From: Flavimarina sp. Hel_I_48
GTDB lineage: Bacteria > Bacteroidota > Bacteroidia > Flavobacteriales > Flavobacteriaceae
Reading direction: 5' to 3'
Length of the DNA: 64,000 nt
Assembly (NCBI RefSeq): GCF_000733945.1
Contig: NZ_JPOL01000002.1
Location: 2,481,001 to 2,545,000, forward strand
In this document: positions 54,227 through 62,777 of the stretch, one piece after another
Numbering within the stretch: the stretch's first letter is position 1
Layout: each line of letters begins with the position of its first letter
Made by a program: the position numbers and the translations under genes
The notes under the pieces: generated by a model
The model's input: the letters and a program-made list of their open reading frames with translations, nothing else
Databases searched by the model: none
Told to the model about the DNA's origin: nothing

Positions 54227-56011
54227 ATGAAAAAATACATCATTTATACCGCAATTTTAGCCATAGGATTGGTCTTGGGCTATGTCTTTTTTGGCCCTTC
54301 TGCGGAAGGTTCCGTAAACAGCAAGAAAGTAACAGATTTGAGCGAAGACGTTAACCACTCCGAAGAACATCAAATGTGGACCTGTTCAATGCACCCACAG
54401 ATTATGCAACCAGAACCTGGCGACTGCCCAATATGCGGTATGGATTTAATTCCCGCCGAAACTGGTGCGGAAGGGCTTGCAATGAACGAAATAAAAATGA
54501 GCGACAATGCAATGGCACTGGCGAATATCCAAACTACAATTGTAGGAAATATTTCAGGAACCGACGATAACAAAATAACACTTTCCGGAAAAATAATGGC
54601 CAACGAAGAAGCCAATGCGGTACAGGCAAGCTATTTTGAAGGACGTATTGAAAAGTTGAATGTCAATTTCACGGGCGAAGAAGTACGAAAAGGACAGTTG
54701 TTGGCAACGATTTATGCACCAACGCTCGTTGCTGCCCAACAAGAACTTTTAACTGCTTCTGACCTGAAAGAATCACAACCAGGTTTATACAAAGCAGTTC
54801 GAAACAAATTAAAATTGTGGAAACTTTCTGAAAGCCAAATAGACCAAATAGAAAGTTCTGGCAAGGTGCGGGAAAATTTTCCGATTTATGCAACTGTTTC
54901 AGGCACCGTTTCCCAAAAAATGGCAGAAGAAGGCGACTATGTAAAACAAGGCCAGCCCATTGTTAAAGTAAGTGATTTGGGTACTGTTTGGGCAATGTTT
55001 GACGCCTACGAAAGACAAATCTCGCAACTAAAGGAAGGTCAAAAGGTAACAATCACTAGTAACGCTTATCCCAATAAAGAATTTGAAGCATCAGTTTCAT
55101 TTATCGACCCTACTTTGAATACAAAGTCCAGAACTGTTTCAGTGCGCGCCACATTGAACAATAAGGAAAATCTATTAAAACCAGGAATGTTCGTAACCGC
55201 AAAAGTGGCAATGACAAAAGGCAATACTATGGAAATTGCGATAAGCATACCTGCAACGGCAGTAATGTGGACAGGCGAGCGCTCATTGGTGTACGTAAAG
55301 ACCAATCCCAATGAACCCGTTTTTGAAATGCAAGAAGTGACTTTGGGAACGAAAAATGGTGAGAACTATACCATTATCGAAGGGCTTTCTAACGGCGATG
55401 AAGTGGTAACCAACGGAACATTTACCGTAGATGCCGCTGCACAGTTACAAGGAAAAAAATCTATGATGAATGCATCAGGTGGTAAAACAATGACAGGTCA
55501 CGAAGGGCATTTGGGAATGGAAAATTTAAACAACACAGTTGATGCCGCCAAGCGTATGGATGTAGCTTCCAAATTCCAAGAGCAGCTCAAAACAGTTTTT
55601 GATGATTATATTATGCTTAAAACAGCATTGACAAACGACCAAAGTGAAAAAGCAAAAACGGCCGCACAGACCTTACAGAAAAGTTTAACACAAGTTGACC
55701 TTGCTTTGCTAAAGGATAAAAATGCGAATAACCACTGGGCGCAACTTGAAAAAGAATTGAAGGCTTCCTCAAATGAAATTGCCCAGACATCCGATATTAA
55801 AACCCAGAGAAATCATTTTATCAGTCTTTCAGCACACCTCATAAATGCAATGAAAGCGTTTGGCATCAACCAAGAAATTTACATAGATTTTTGTCCAATG
55901 GCAAATAATAATGAAGGCGCATATTGGTTGAGCACGGAAAAAGAAATACAAAATCCCTACTACGGACAAGCAATGCTAAACTGTGGTGAAGTAACAGAAA
56001 CCGTACAATAG
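54227..56011 (+). CDS. cusB: CusB-type RND adaptor with CPMH domain and C-terminal DUF3347
   Basis: Periplasmic adaptor joining the CusA pump to its outer channel. The 594 residues hold an N-terminal membrane anchor, a heavy-metal-binding motif WTCSMHPQI...CPICGMDL (51-74), the adaptor core (about 95-400) and a DUF3347 domain (about 440-594) with FCPMANNNEGAYWLS and AMLNCG. Most CusB proteins lack DUF3347; E. coli has the separate CusF instead, so this tail may be a built-in metal donor. cusA and its channel gene are about 20 kb upstream. Confidence 0.9.
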   Translation: MKKYIIYTAILAIGLVLGYVFFGPSAEGSVNSKKVTDLSEDVNHSEEHQMWTCSMHPQIMQPEPGDCPICGMDLIPAETGAEGLAMNEIKMSDNAMALANIQTTIVGNISGTDDNKITLSGKIMANEEANAVQASYFEGRIEKLNVNFTGEEVRKGQLLATIYAPTLVAAQQELLTASDLKESQPGLYKAVRNKLKLWKLSESQIDQIESSGKVRENFPIYATVSGTVSQKMAEEGDYVKQGQPIVKVSDLGTVWAMFDAYERQISQLKEGQKVTITSNAYPNKEFEASVSFIDPTLNTKSRTVSVRATLNNKENLLKPGMFVTAKVAMTKGNTMEIAISIPATAVMWTGERSLVYVKTNPNEPVFEMQEVTLGTKNGENYTIIEGLSNGDEVVTNGTFTVDAAAQLQGKKSMMNASGGKTMTGHEGHLGMENLNNTVDAAKRMDVASKFQEQLKTVFDDYIMLKTALTNDQSEKAKTAAQTLQKSLTQVDLALLKDKNANNHWAQLEKELKASSNEIAQTSDIKTQRNHFISLSAHLINAMKAFGINQEIYIDFCPMANNNEGAYWLSTEKEIQNPYYGQAMLNCGEVTETVQ

Positions 56012-56075
56012 TTTAAAACTATACTTAATTGGGTAGTTTAAATTAGTCATCTTGATTTTTTGAAGGAGAACGAGG

Positions 56076-56252
56076 ATGAGTGAGAGTAGAAGAAATAGAA
56101 GAAAAAATGACAGAAAGAAACATCAGCCTAAAAGTGATATTCCAAAAAAAGATAAAATTATAGCTTTAGTTGTGATAGTATTGATTTTTGTAGTTGCTGC
56201 AACAGCTGCCGTTTATTATTCTCTATACAAATCTGGATTAAAATTATTTTGA
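56076..56252 (+). CDS. Small basic single-helix membrane protein (58 residues)
   Basis: Too short for most gene callers. It reads MSESRRNRRKNDRKKHQP, then a Lys-rich stretch and one helix (about 30-50). A purine-rich GGAGAACGAGG precedes the ATG, an unusually good ribosome site for this host. It sits 12 bp before the second HMA-AraC gene. Confidence 0.55.
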   Translation: MSESRRNRRKNDRKKHQPKSDIPKKDKIIALVVIVLIFVVAATAAVYYSLYKSGLKLF

Positions 56253-56264
56253 AACAAGTACTAT

Positions 56265-56831
56265 ATGAATGAGACTATCCATATTAAAAATATGGTCTGC
56301 CCAAGATGTATCTCAGCAGTTTCCAATATTTTGGAACAACTTAAAATACTGTATGTTTCTATAAAATTGGGGGAGGTTAAATTAGTTTCATCGTTAAGTC
56401 CCAACACAAAAAATAGTCTTTCCAAAGCGCTTCAAAATTCAGGTTTTAGTTTGATTGACGACCGTAAAAGTCAACTTATTGAACAAATGAAAACATTGGT
56501 TGTAGATAAAATCCATCATTCTTCCGAGGAGCTCGATTTCAAATGGGCAGATATTGTTACAGGCGAACTTCACTTGGACTACAAATATTTAAGTTCACTT
56601 TTTTCGTCGGTAGAAAATATTACGTTCGAGCAGTACATCATAAACCAGAAAATTGAACGTGTTAAAGAACTTATAGTTTACGATGAATTAACCTTGAGTG
56701 AAATAGCATTTAAACTTCATTATAGTAGTGTTGCATACTTAAGCAATCAATTTAAAAAGGTTACAGGAATGACACCTACACAGTTTAAAAAAAGCACAAA
56801 TCAGAATCGTAAATATTTGGATAAAATATGA
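56265..56831 (+). CDS. HMA-like domain fused to AraC-type DNA-binding domain, copy 2
   Basis: Second predicted metal-sensing regulator, 188 residues. The N-terminal HMA-like domain has MVCPRC (about 9-14); the AraC part has ERVKELIVYDELTLSEIAFK (about 131-150) and VTGMTPTQFKK. Identity to copy 1 at 35924 is low outside the motifs, but length and order match exactly. It lies directly upstream of the copper-storage, copA and copZ genes, with candidate operator repeats in both of those promoters. Confidence 0.75.
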   Translation: MNETIHIKNMVCPRCISAVSNILEQLKILYVSIKLGEVKLVSSLSPNTKNSLSKALQNSGFSLIDDRKSQLIEQMKTLVVDKIHHSSEELDFKWADIVTGELHLDYKYLSSLFSSVENITFEQYIINQKIERVKELIVYDELTLSEIAFKLHYSSVAYLSNQFKKVTGMTPTQFKKSTNQNRKYLDKI

Positions 56832-56847
56832 TGTTAAATTCTGTTAA

Positions 56848-56874
56848 TCCGAAAATTTTACAAATCATTCGGCA
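56848..56874 (+). promoter_or_regulatory. Candidate operator repeat upstream of the copper-storage gene
   Basis: Near-copy of 57454-57480: 23 of 27 positions match, with shared AAATT, TACAA, TCATTC and GCATAT. About 100 bp before the storage-protein ATG. Both copies are preceded by TTAA. Confidence 0.5.
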
Positions 56875-56974
56875 TATTTTATAACAAAAAACGATATTAC
56901 ATACATTAAATTGTCTTTAGTAATATCCGCTATAGTAGTGGACTATTTTTAACAATTTAAATTCTAATATATTT

Positions 56975-57295
56975 ATGAAAAATTCAAAATTAATCGAAGC
57001 TTTAAACAATTGTGTAGCACATTGTAATTACTGTGCAGATGCTTGTCTTGGCGAAGAAAACGTCAAGATGATGGTAGATTGTATAAGAACTGATAGGGCT
57101 TGTGCTGCAATCTGTAGTGCAACAGCAAATTTGCTTGCGTCAAATTATAAAGATGTTAGAGGTATGGTAGAACAATGCCGTGATATCTGTAAAAAATGCG
57201 CTGATGTATGTGCCAAGCACGACCACAAACACTGTCAAGAATGTGCAGATGCCTGTAGAAAATGTGAGGAAGCTTGTAACGAATATTTAAAATAA
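56975..57295 (+). CDS. csp: Four-helix copper-storage protein (Csp/DUF326-like)
   Basis: Protein of 106 residues with 15 or more Cys spaced along predicted helices (CVAHCNYC, CAAIC, CRDICKKC, CQECADACRKCEEAC). This is the pattern of Csp proteins, which fill a four-helix bundle with Cu(I). No signal peptide, so it acts in the cytoplasm (Csp3-like). It lies between the HMA-AraC regulator and copA, with its own terminator and candidate operator. Confidence 0.9.
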   Translation: MKNSKLIEALNNCVAHCNYCADACLGEENVKMMVDCIRTDRACAAICSATANLLASNYKDVRGMVEQCRDICKKCADVCAKHDHKHCQECADACRKCEEACNEYLK

Positions 57296-57348
57296 TACAA
57301 CTTATCTCAATTCATTATAGTGAGGTGCAACAACCTCAAATTCCGAAA

Positions 57349-57379
57349 GGCTACAACTCACATTGTAGTCTTTTGTTTT
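57349..57379 (+). terminator. Rho-independent terminator after csp
   Basis: CTACAA (57351-57356) and TTGTAG (57363-57368) pair, followed by a T-rich run. A second small hairpin, TGAGGT/ACCTCA, is just upstream (57321-57338). Confidence 0.65.
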
Positions 57380-57453
57380 ATAAAAAATCGGGTATAAGTT
57401 ATCTTGTTTGTATCGGAAACTTGGGAAAATTACATATTGGTGACCCTTAACAA

Positions 57454-57480
57454 GCAAATTCTACAATTCATTCAGCATAT
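57454..57480 (+). promoter_or_regulatory. Candidate operator repeat upstream of the second copA
   Basis: Partner of 56848-56874, 50 bp before the copA start. Matching core TACAA-n-TCATTC-n-GCATAT. Confidence 0.5.
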
Positions 57481-57529
57481 AACGTAATATATTAAAAACT
57501 TTAAATCCTAAAATTTGTGATGTATTAAG

Positions 57530-59800
57530 ATGAATACGATTATGGAGACAATCAACATATTTGAAACCAAAGAAAAGAAGCAAAAACAGGGAATAAAAGA
57601 ATCATTTCCTGTTACGGGAATGACCTGCGCATCGTGTGCAGCGAGCGTTGAATCTGTTTTAAAACACACAGAAGGAGTGTTTGATGCCAGCGTCAATTTC
57701 GCTAATAGTTCTGTTCTTGTGGAATACGACAAAGCGTTGAGTCCTAATCAACTTCAAAATGCACTTCGCGAGGTAGGCTATGATATTATTATAGATACAG
57801 AAAATCCTTCGGAAGTACAACAAGAACTTCAGCAAAAACATTATCAGGACATAAAAAGCCGTACTATCTGGTCGGCTATACTTACGCTACCCATTTTTGT
57901 ATTAGGAATGTTTTTTATGCAATGGGAACCAGGTAAGTGGATTTCTTTGGTGTTAACTTTTCCAATTCTTTTTTGGTTCGGTCGTAGCTTTTTCATCAAT
58001 GCTTTCAAGCAAGCCAAACACGGTAAAGCAAATATGGATACCTTGGTAGCTTTGAGCACAGGAATCGCTTTTATCTTTAGTGTATTCAATACCTTTTTTC
58101 CAGAATCTTGGTTGAGTCGTGGTATTGAACCTCACGTTTATTATGAAGCGGCTACGGTAATTATAACCTTTATTTCCTTGGGGAAACTATTGGAAGAAAA
58201 GGCAAAATCCAATACGTCTTCAGCCATCAAAAAATTAATGGGTCTTCAGCCTAAAACCCTTAAAATCATTGAGAATGGAGAAGAAAAGGAAATTCCTATT
58301 TCATCCGTGCAAGTTGGCCAGACCATTTTGGTGCGTCCCGGAGAAAAGATTCCTGTGGATGGAGAAGTTTCCAAGGGAAGCTCGTATGTAGATGAAAGTA
58401 TGATTACGGGAGAACCTGTTCCAGTAGAAAAATCAACTGATGAAAAAGTATTTGCAGGCACGGTAAATCAAAAAGGGAGCTTTCAATTTACTGCCGAAAA
58501 AGTAGGTGGAGAAACCTTACTATCACAAATCATTAAAATGGTTCAGGAAGCTCAAGGAAGCAAGGCGCCTGTTCAGAAACTGGTCGATAAAATTGCTGGA
58601 ATATTTGTTCCCGTTGTGTTGGCTATTTCCATTATTACCTTTATTGTATGGATATCAATTGGAGGCGATAATGGTTTTTCACAAGCCTTATTAACTTCTG
58701 TAGCCGTGTTGGTTATCGCTTGTCCTTGCGCATTGGGATTGGCCACACCTACTGCCATTATGGTGGGTATCGGTAAAGGCGCTGAAAATAATATTTTGAT
58801 AAAGGATGCCGAAAGTTTAGAGCTTGGCCATAAAGTGAATGCAGTAATCCTTGATAAAACGGGTACGATTACTGAAGGAAAACCTTTGGTAACCGACATA
58901 CTTTGGAAGGACAAGCTTGAAAATCAGAACGATTACAAGGAAATTCTTTTGGCTATCGAAGCACAGTCAGAACATCCCTTGGCAGGGGCTGTAGTCAACC
59001 ACTTAAAAGATGAAAATGTTGAACAAACTGAAATGGCTTCCTTCGAAAGTATCACAGGAAAGGGGGTAAAAGCTCAAACAGAAAATGGTTCAAAATACTA
59101 TGTTGGAAACCATAAGCTAATGGTTGAAAAGAATATTCAAATCGACGCTTCCTTAATGCAAACGGCAGAAAGTCTCGAAGAGCAGGCTAAAACGGTCATT
59201 TTCTTTGGCAATGAAAAACAAGTGCTGGCGATACTCGCCATTGCTGACAAGATTAAAGAAACTTCAAAAAAAGCTATAGAAACACTTCAAGACAGAGGCA
59301 TCGAAGTCTATATGCTTACTGGAGATAACAATAAAACCGCATCTGCTGTCGCAAAACAAGTAGGAATAACAAATTACCAAGGAGAAGTGATGCCTTCACA
59401 GAAAGCAGCTTTTGTTGAAAAATTGCAAGCTGATGGAAAGATAGTCGCAATGGTGGGCGATGGTATCAACGATTCGCACGCTTTGGCACAGGCCAATGTA
59501 AGTATAGCAATGGGTAAAGGGTCTGATATAGCAATGGACGTCGCGAAAATGACATTGATAACGTCAGATTTGCAATCTATTCCCAAAGCTTTGGAACTAT
59601 CGAAAAGAACCGTGTTGGGCATACGTCAGAATCTATTTTGGGCATTCATTTATAATCTTATTGGTATTCCAATTGCAGCAGGCGTTTTGTATCCCGTAAA
59701 TGGATTTTTATTGGACCCAATGATTGCGGGAATGGCAATGGCTTTCAGTAGCGTATCTGTAGTTCTAAATAGTTTAAGGCTTAAAGGAGTAAAACTTTAA
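57530..59800 (+). CDS. copA: Copper-exporting P-type ATPase CopA, second copy
   Basis: P1B-1 ATPase of 756 residues with one HMA domain (about 25-90, [10 protein letters not shown]), CPC (398-400), DKTGT (Asp442), SEHP and the hinge [10 protein letters not shown]. The last motif has His where most members have Pro (NDAPAL). It lacks the CPMH domains of the first CopA. It lies upstream of copZ by 23 bp, so pump and chaperone are co-expressed. ATG 57530 and 57542 are both possible starts. Confidence 0.93.
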   Translation: MNTIMETINIFETKEKKQKQGIKESFPVTGMTCASCAASVESVLKHTEGVFDASVNFANSSVLVEYDKALSPNQLQNALREVGYDIIIDTENPSEVQQELQQKHYQDIKSRTIWSAILTLPIFVLGMFFMQWEPGKWISLVLTFPILFWFGRSFFINAFKQAKHGKANMDTLVALSTGIAFIFSVFNTFFPESWLSRGIEPHVYYEAATVIITFISLGKLLEEKAKSNTSSAIKKLMGLQPKTLKIIENGEEKEIPISSVQVGQTILVRPGEKIPVDGEVSKGSSYVDESMITGEPVPVEKSTDEKVFAGTVNQKGSFQFTAEKVGGETLLSQIIKMVQEAQGSKAPVQKLVDKIAGIFVPVVLAISIITFIVWISIGGDNGFSQALLTSVAVLVIACPCALGLATPTAIMVGIGKGAENNILIKDAESLELGHKVNAVILDKTGTITEGKPLVTDILWKDKLENQNDYKEILLAIEAQSEHPLAGAVVNHLKDENVEQTEMASFESITGKGVKAQTENGSKYYVGNHKLMVEKNIQIDASLMQTAESLEEQAKTVIFFGNEKQVLAILAIADKIKETSKKAIETLQDRGIEVYMLTGDNNKTASAVAKQVGITNYQGEVMPSQKAAFVEKLQADGKIVAMVGDGINDSHALAQANVSIAMGKGSDIAMDVAKMTLITSDLQSIPKALELSKRTVLGIRQNLFWAFIYNLIGIPIAAGVLYPVNGFLLDPMIAGMAMAFSSVSVVLNSLRLKGVKL

Positions 59801-59823
59801 TATTAATTATAAATTCAAATACA

Positions 59824-60036
59824 ATGAAAACTTTAAAATTTAAAACAAATATCAATTGTGGTGGTTGTGTATCAAAAGTGACCCCTTTTTTAAACAAGCA
59901 AGAAGGTGTCGAAAGTTGGGAAGTGGATACCGCTAATCCTGATAAAATTTTAACCATAGAAAGCGATGGTGCTTCAGAAGAAGATGTAAAGGCTACCTTG
60001 CAAAAGGTAGGCTTTAAAGCGGAACCTGTAGATTAA
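59824..60036 (+). CDS. copZ: CopZ-like copper chaperone (HMA domain)
   Basis: Single HMA domain of 70 residues with the metal loop NCGGC (about 11-15), cytoplasmic. It follows copA and would hand Cu(I) to it. The loop Gly-Gly differs from the usual MTCxxC. Confidence 0.88.
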   Translation: MKTLKFKTNINCGGCVSKVTPFLNKQEGVESWEVDTANPDKILTIESDGASEEDVKATLQKVGFKAEPVD

Positions 60037-60050
60037 TACCTCGCTATAAT

Positions 60051-60836
60051 ATGGTTTATATTTTAATTTTGGTTGTGATTCTTCTGTTTGCTATTCATTT
60101 TTATCGAAAAGAGAAACGGCATAGCGTAAAGCCATTTCCAGAGCATTGGCACAAATTATTAATGGAGAATGTTCTTTATTATAAAAATCTTTCAAAAGGC
60201 AGGCAACTTGTTTTTCAACAAAAAATGATGCAGTTTTTAAGTGAGGTTTATATAGATGGCGTGCAGTTTGAATTGGAAGAATTAGACAAAATTTTAATTG
60301 CAGCAAGTGCGGTAATTCCTGTTTTCGGCTTTAAAGAATGGCATTACACTAATTTAAGTGGAATCCTCTTATACCCAGATAATTTTAATGAAGATATGCA
60401 ATTTAGCAGTAAGGATAACTCGCGCAATATTGGTGGGATAGTCGGGAACGGACGTTTTGAGAAACAAATGATTTTATCTAAAAAAGCATTGTATCACGGT
60501 TTTAGAAACACAACAGATAAAAGCAATACAGGCATACACGAATTTGTACACCTTATTGATAAGCTGGATGATAGAACAGATGGCGTTCCAGAGCGATTAT
60601 TAGAACATCAATATGCAATACCTTGGCTGAATTTAATTCATAAGGAAATAGAAGCCATAAACGACAACCATTCTGATATCAGAAAATATGGTGGTACAAA
60701 CCAAGCAGAATTCTTTGCAGTAGCTTCAGAATATTTCTTCGAGCGCCCAGATTTGCTCAAAAAGAAACATCCAGAACTTTATAAAATGTTAGTTAAATGC
60801 TTCAATCAAAAATTAGCAAATCCAATTAAAAATTAG
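60051..60836 (+). CDS. mtfA: MtfA-like zinc peptidase (M90)
   Basis: Protein of 261 residues: N-terminal membrane helix (about 2-20), then the MtfA-type peptidase domain with HEFVHLIDKLDD (about 163-174), the HExxH zinc motif, and a further NQAEFFAVASEYFFE near 222-236. The N-terminal anchor is commonly present in Bacteroidetes forms. It is the last rightward cargo gene, 14 bp after copZ. Confidence 0.85.
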   Translation: MVYILILVVILLFAIHFYRKEKRHSVKPFPEHWHKLLMENVLYYKNLSKGRQLVFQQKMMQFLSEVYIDGVQFELEELDKILIAASAVIPVFGFKEWHYTNLSGILLYPDNFNEDMQFSSKDNSRNIGGIVGNGRFEKQMILSKKALYHGFRNTTDKSNTGIHEFVHLIDKLDDRTDGVPERLLEHQYAIPWLNLIHKEIEAINDNHSDIRKYGGTNQAEFFAVASEYFFERPDLLKKKHPELYKMLVKCFNQKLANPIKN

Positions 60837-60877
60837 TTTCTATTTAGGAGAGATTAAATCTGTAATTGAAAATCGTA

Positions 60878-60933
60878 AAGAGCGGATATTTTGAATATGC
60901 TAAACTACTTATAGCAATAAAATATCCGCTCTT
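60878..60933. terminator. Perfect 15-bp inverted repeat between mtfA and integrase
   Basis: Arms AAGAGCGGATATTTT and AAAATATCCGCTCTT, with an inner TGCTA/TAGCA pair. It lies between convergent genes and can end transcription from both sides. Confidence 0.65.
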
Positions 60934-60948
60934 CAATTATTTATTTCC

Positions 60949-62163
60949 TCAAAAGTTTATAACACTATCCAATGCATCATCTGCCTCTTTATGGATGAAA
61001 TTGGCTTGATAGTTCAAGGTGGTTTTCAAATCACTATGGCGATATAATTTCTGTAGCATCAACGGATGAATGGCATCCCCAGCAATATTTCCAAAACTAT
61101 GCCGTGCTATGTGCATCGTTATTTTCTTATTTATTTTAGCCTTTTTAGAGATTGATTTTAGATTGTCATTAAACCTCTTTGTAGCAGTTTTTCTCTTGTT
61201 ATATAAATCTTTCGCATTTTCAGGGTCTGCCTTTTTCAATTCAGGGAAAACAAAATCATCATCACTTCTTTTATCATCTTTATATTGGTCTAAAATCTTT
61301 AGTACTTTTTCAGGAATTTTTAATGATAGAAGTTTTGCGTTTTTATGCATTCTATAATGCAGCCTGTTATCATAAATATCTGACCATTTGGTTCGTAGAA
61401 CATCAGAAACCCTCATACCAGCAAAATTGAAACTAAAAAGCCAAACATTTCTAGTATGTATTTCAGAAGGTTTGAGATTTATCAAATTTTCAATTTGTTG
61501 AATCTCTAAAATATTTAGTCCGACTTTGGTAGTTTCAGGAAATTTGATTTTTATTTTATCGCCACCGAAGGGATATAATTCTCTGCTTACAATTTTGTAT
61601 TTAATTGCTCTGTTAAATAATAGCCTTACAAATACCAAAATGTTCATTATTGAGGTTTCAGACAGGGAGTACTTAACTTTTAAAGTTAACATCAGTTTTT
61701 TAAGAAAACGTTCATCAATTTCTTGAAAAGACAATTGTTTCGAATTGTGATATTTTATAATAAAGCTCAACCACGCTTTATCAGTAGATAAACGATTTAG
61801 CTTTTCTGTACTTTCTAAATCGTCAAGATGTTCTTGTGCTAATTCAAAGAATGAAGCATTGATACCGGAGGAATATATTTCCTTCTTAATTTGATTGGCA
61901 GAAGCATCTTTTTGTTCGGATTGAAGCGTAATAAGAGCATTGTTTAATTCAGAAAGTTTCAAGGATAACAAATTGTTCAAGGTTTTGAAATTTATGTGTG
62001 ATTTCTTAACCCGAATATTCTTTTCATCCCAATCTTCCAATTCAATGTAGTGACCTATATATTGGTATGTTGAGCGACGATTTTTTGTAATACGTATGGC
62101 AAGAGGATACAAGCCTTCTTTATTAGGCTTTTTGCGAAGAACTATTTTAGCGTTTGATGACAT
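60949..62163 (-). CDS. Tyrosine-family site-specific integrase of the element
   Basis: Recombinase of 404 residues for integration and excision. ATG 62163 (MSSNAKIVLRKK) is taken over an upstream TTG. N-terminal Arm/SAM-like domain (about 1-190), then the catalytic domain with RVSDVLRTKW (Arg), HIARHSFGN (HxxR) and LYRHSDLKTTLNYQ carrying the His and the nucleophile Tyr near 385. It lies next to the attachment site and reads inward, the usual placement in elements that enter tRNA genes. Confidence 0.92.
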   Translation of the reverse strand: MSSNAKIVLRKKPNKEGLYPLAIRITKNRRSTYQYIGHYIELEDWDEKNIRVKKSHINFKTLNNLLSLKLSELNNALITLQSEQKDASANQIKKEIYSSGINASFFELAQEHLDDLESTEKLNRLSTDKAWLSFIIKYHNSKQLSFQEIDERFLKKLMLTLKVKYSLSETSIMNILVFVRLLFNRAIKYKIVSRELYPFGGDKIKIKFPETTKVGLNILEIQQIENLINLKPSEIHTRNVWLFSFNFAGMRVSDVLRTKWSDIYDNRLHYRMHKNAKLLSLKIPEKVLKILDQYKDDKRSDDDFVFPELKKADPENAKDLYNKRKTATKRFNDNLKSISKKAKINKKITMHIARHSFGNIAGDAIHPLMLQKLYRHSDLKTTLNYQANFIHKEADDALDSVINF

Positions 62164-62197
62164 AATTGACCTAGTTTTGCGTACGAAAGCCAAATCA

Positions 62198-62217
62198 GGT
62201 ACAACATAGGTACAACA
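62198..62217. repeat. Integrase arm-type repeat, copy 1
   Basis: GGTACAACATAGGTACAACA, itself two GGTACAACA units. An identical copy is at 62283-62302. Location between integrase and attachment site suits an Int/Xis arm site. Confidence 0.6.
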
Positions 62218-62282
62218 TTCAATTTTGAATGTTTAGTTTACCAAGAAGTTTCCCTAAAGATACAAATTTATTAGTTTCTCTG

Positions 62283-62302
62283 GGTACAACATAGGTACAA
62301 CA
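62283..62302. repeat. Integrase arm-type repeat, copy 2
   Basis: Exact copy of 62198-62217, 85 bp away (about eight helical turns). Confidence 0.6.
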
Positions 62303-62399
62303 AATGTTGAAATCAATTGATATTAGATGATATCAAAGAAAATGACATATTATATAATCAATTGAAAATGAGTGGCTTTGGTGCTGTTTGGGCAAATGT

Positions 62400-62457
62400 A
62401 CGCTAGACTTAGGATCTAGTGCCGCAAGGTGTGGGAGTTCGAGTCTCCCCGCCTGTA
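62400..62457 (+). tRNA. 3' fragment of tRNA-Leu(TAG): attachment-site junction
   Basis: From the anticodon arm on the sequence is tRNA-like: CTAGA-CTTAGGA-TCTAG (anticodon TAG), a variable arm, GGGAG-TTCGAGT-CTCCC T-arm and CGCCTGT acceptor strand plus A. No matching 5' acceptor strand (ACAGGCG) or D-arm lies upstream; that half is replaced by element DNA. So this is the displaced 3' copy at the right end of the integrated element. The complete tRNA should lie at the left end, outside the window. Confidence 0.75.
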
Positions 62458-62777
62458 CAACGAGAAAAGCCCTTCGGAAACGTAGGGCTTTTTTATTTTC
62501 AGGGAATTACTAGCAGGGTGGCGAGATGAGAAGTTTATCCTGAGCCGAGCTACGAGAGTCTCCCGGACTCCCCTGAGCCTGTCGAAGGGCCTGTACAACG
62601 AGAAAAGCCCTTCGGAAACGTAGGGCTTTTTTATTTTCAGGGAATTACTAGCAGGGTGGCGAGATGAGAAGTTTAACCTGAGCCGAGCTACGAGAGTCTC
62701 CCGGACTCCCCTGAGCCTGTCGAAGGGCCTGTACAACGAGAAAAGCCCTTCGGAAACGTAGGGCTTTTTTATTTTCA
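62451..62777 (+). repeat. 138-bp tandem repeat (2.4 copies) at the element boundary
   Basis: Units begin at 62451, 62589 and 62727. Each starts with the tRNA tail GCCTGTACAACGAG and a terminator hairpin; the first two continue with a conserved block that ends CCTGAGCCTGTCGAAGG, a REP-like core. One base differs between units 1 and 2 (TTTATCC/TTTAACC). An ORF on the opposite strand arises only from the repeat. Confidence 0.8.
62465..62494 (+). terminator. tRNA-Leu terminator, copy 1 (repeated at 62603 and 62741)
   Basis: AAAAGCCCT and AGGGCTTTT stem followed by T's. Three copies, one per tandem-repeat unit. Confidence 0.8.

Noticed and set aside
62370-62457. A complete tRNA-Leu gene
   Set aside because: The upstream sequence cannot pair with the acceptor strand or form a D-arm; only the 3' half is present.
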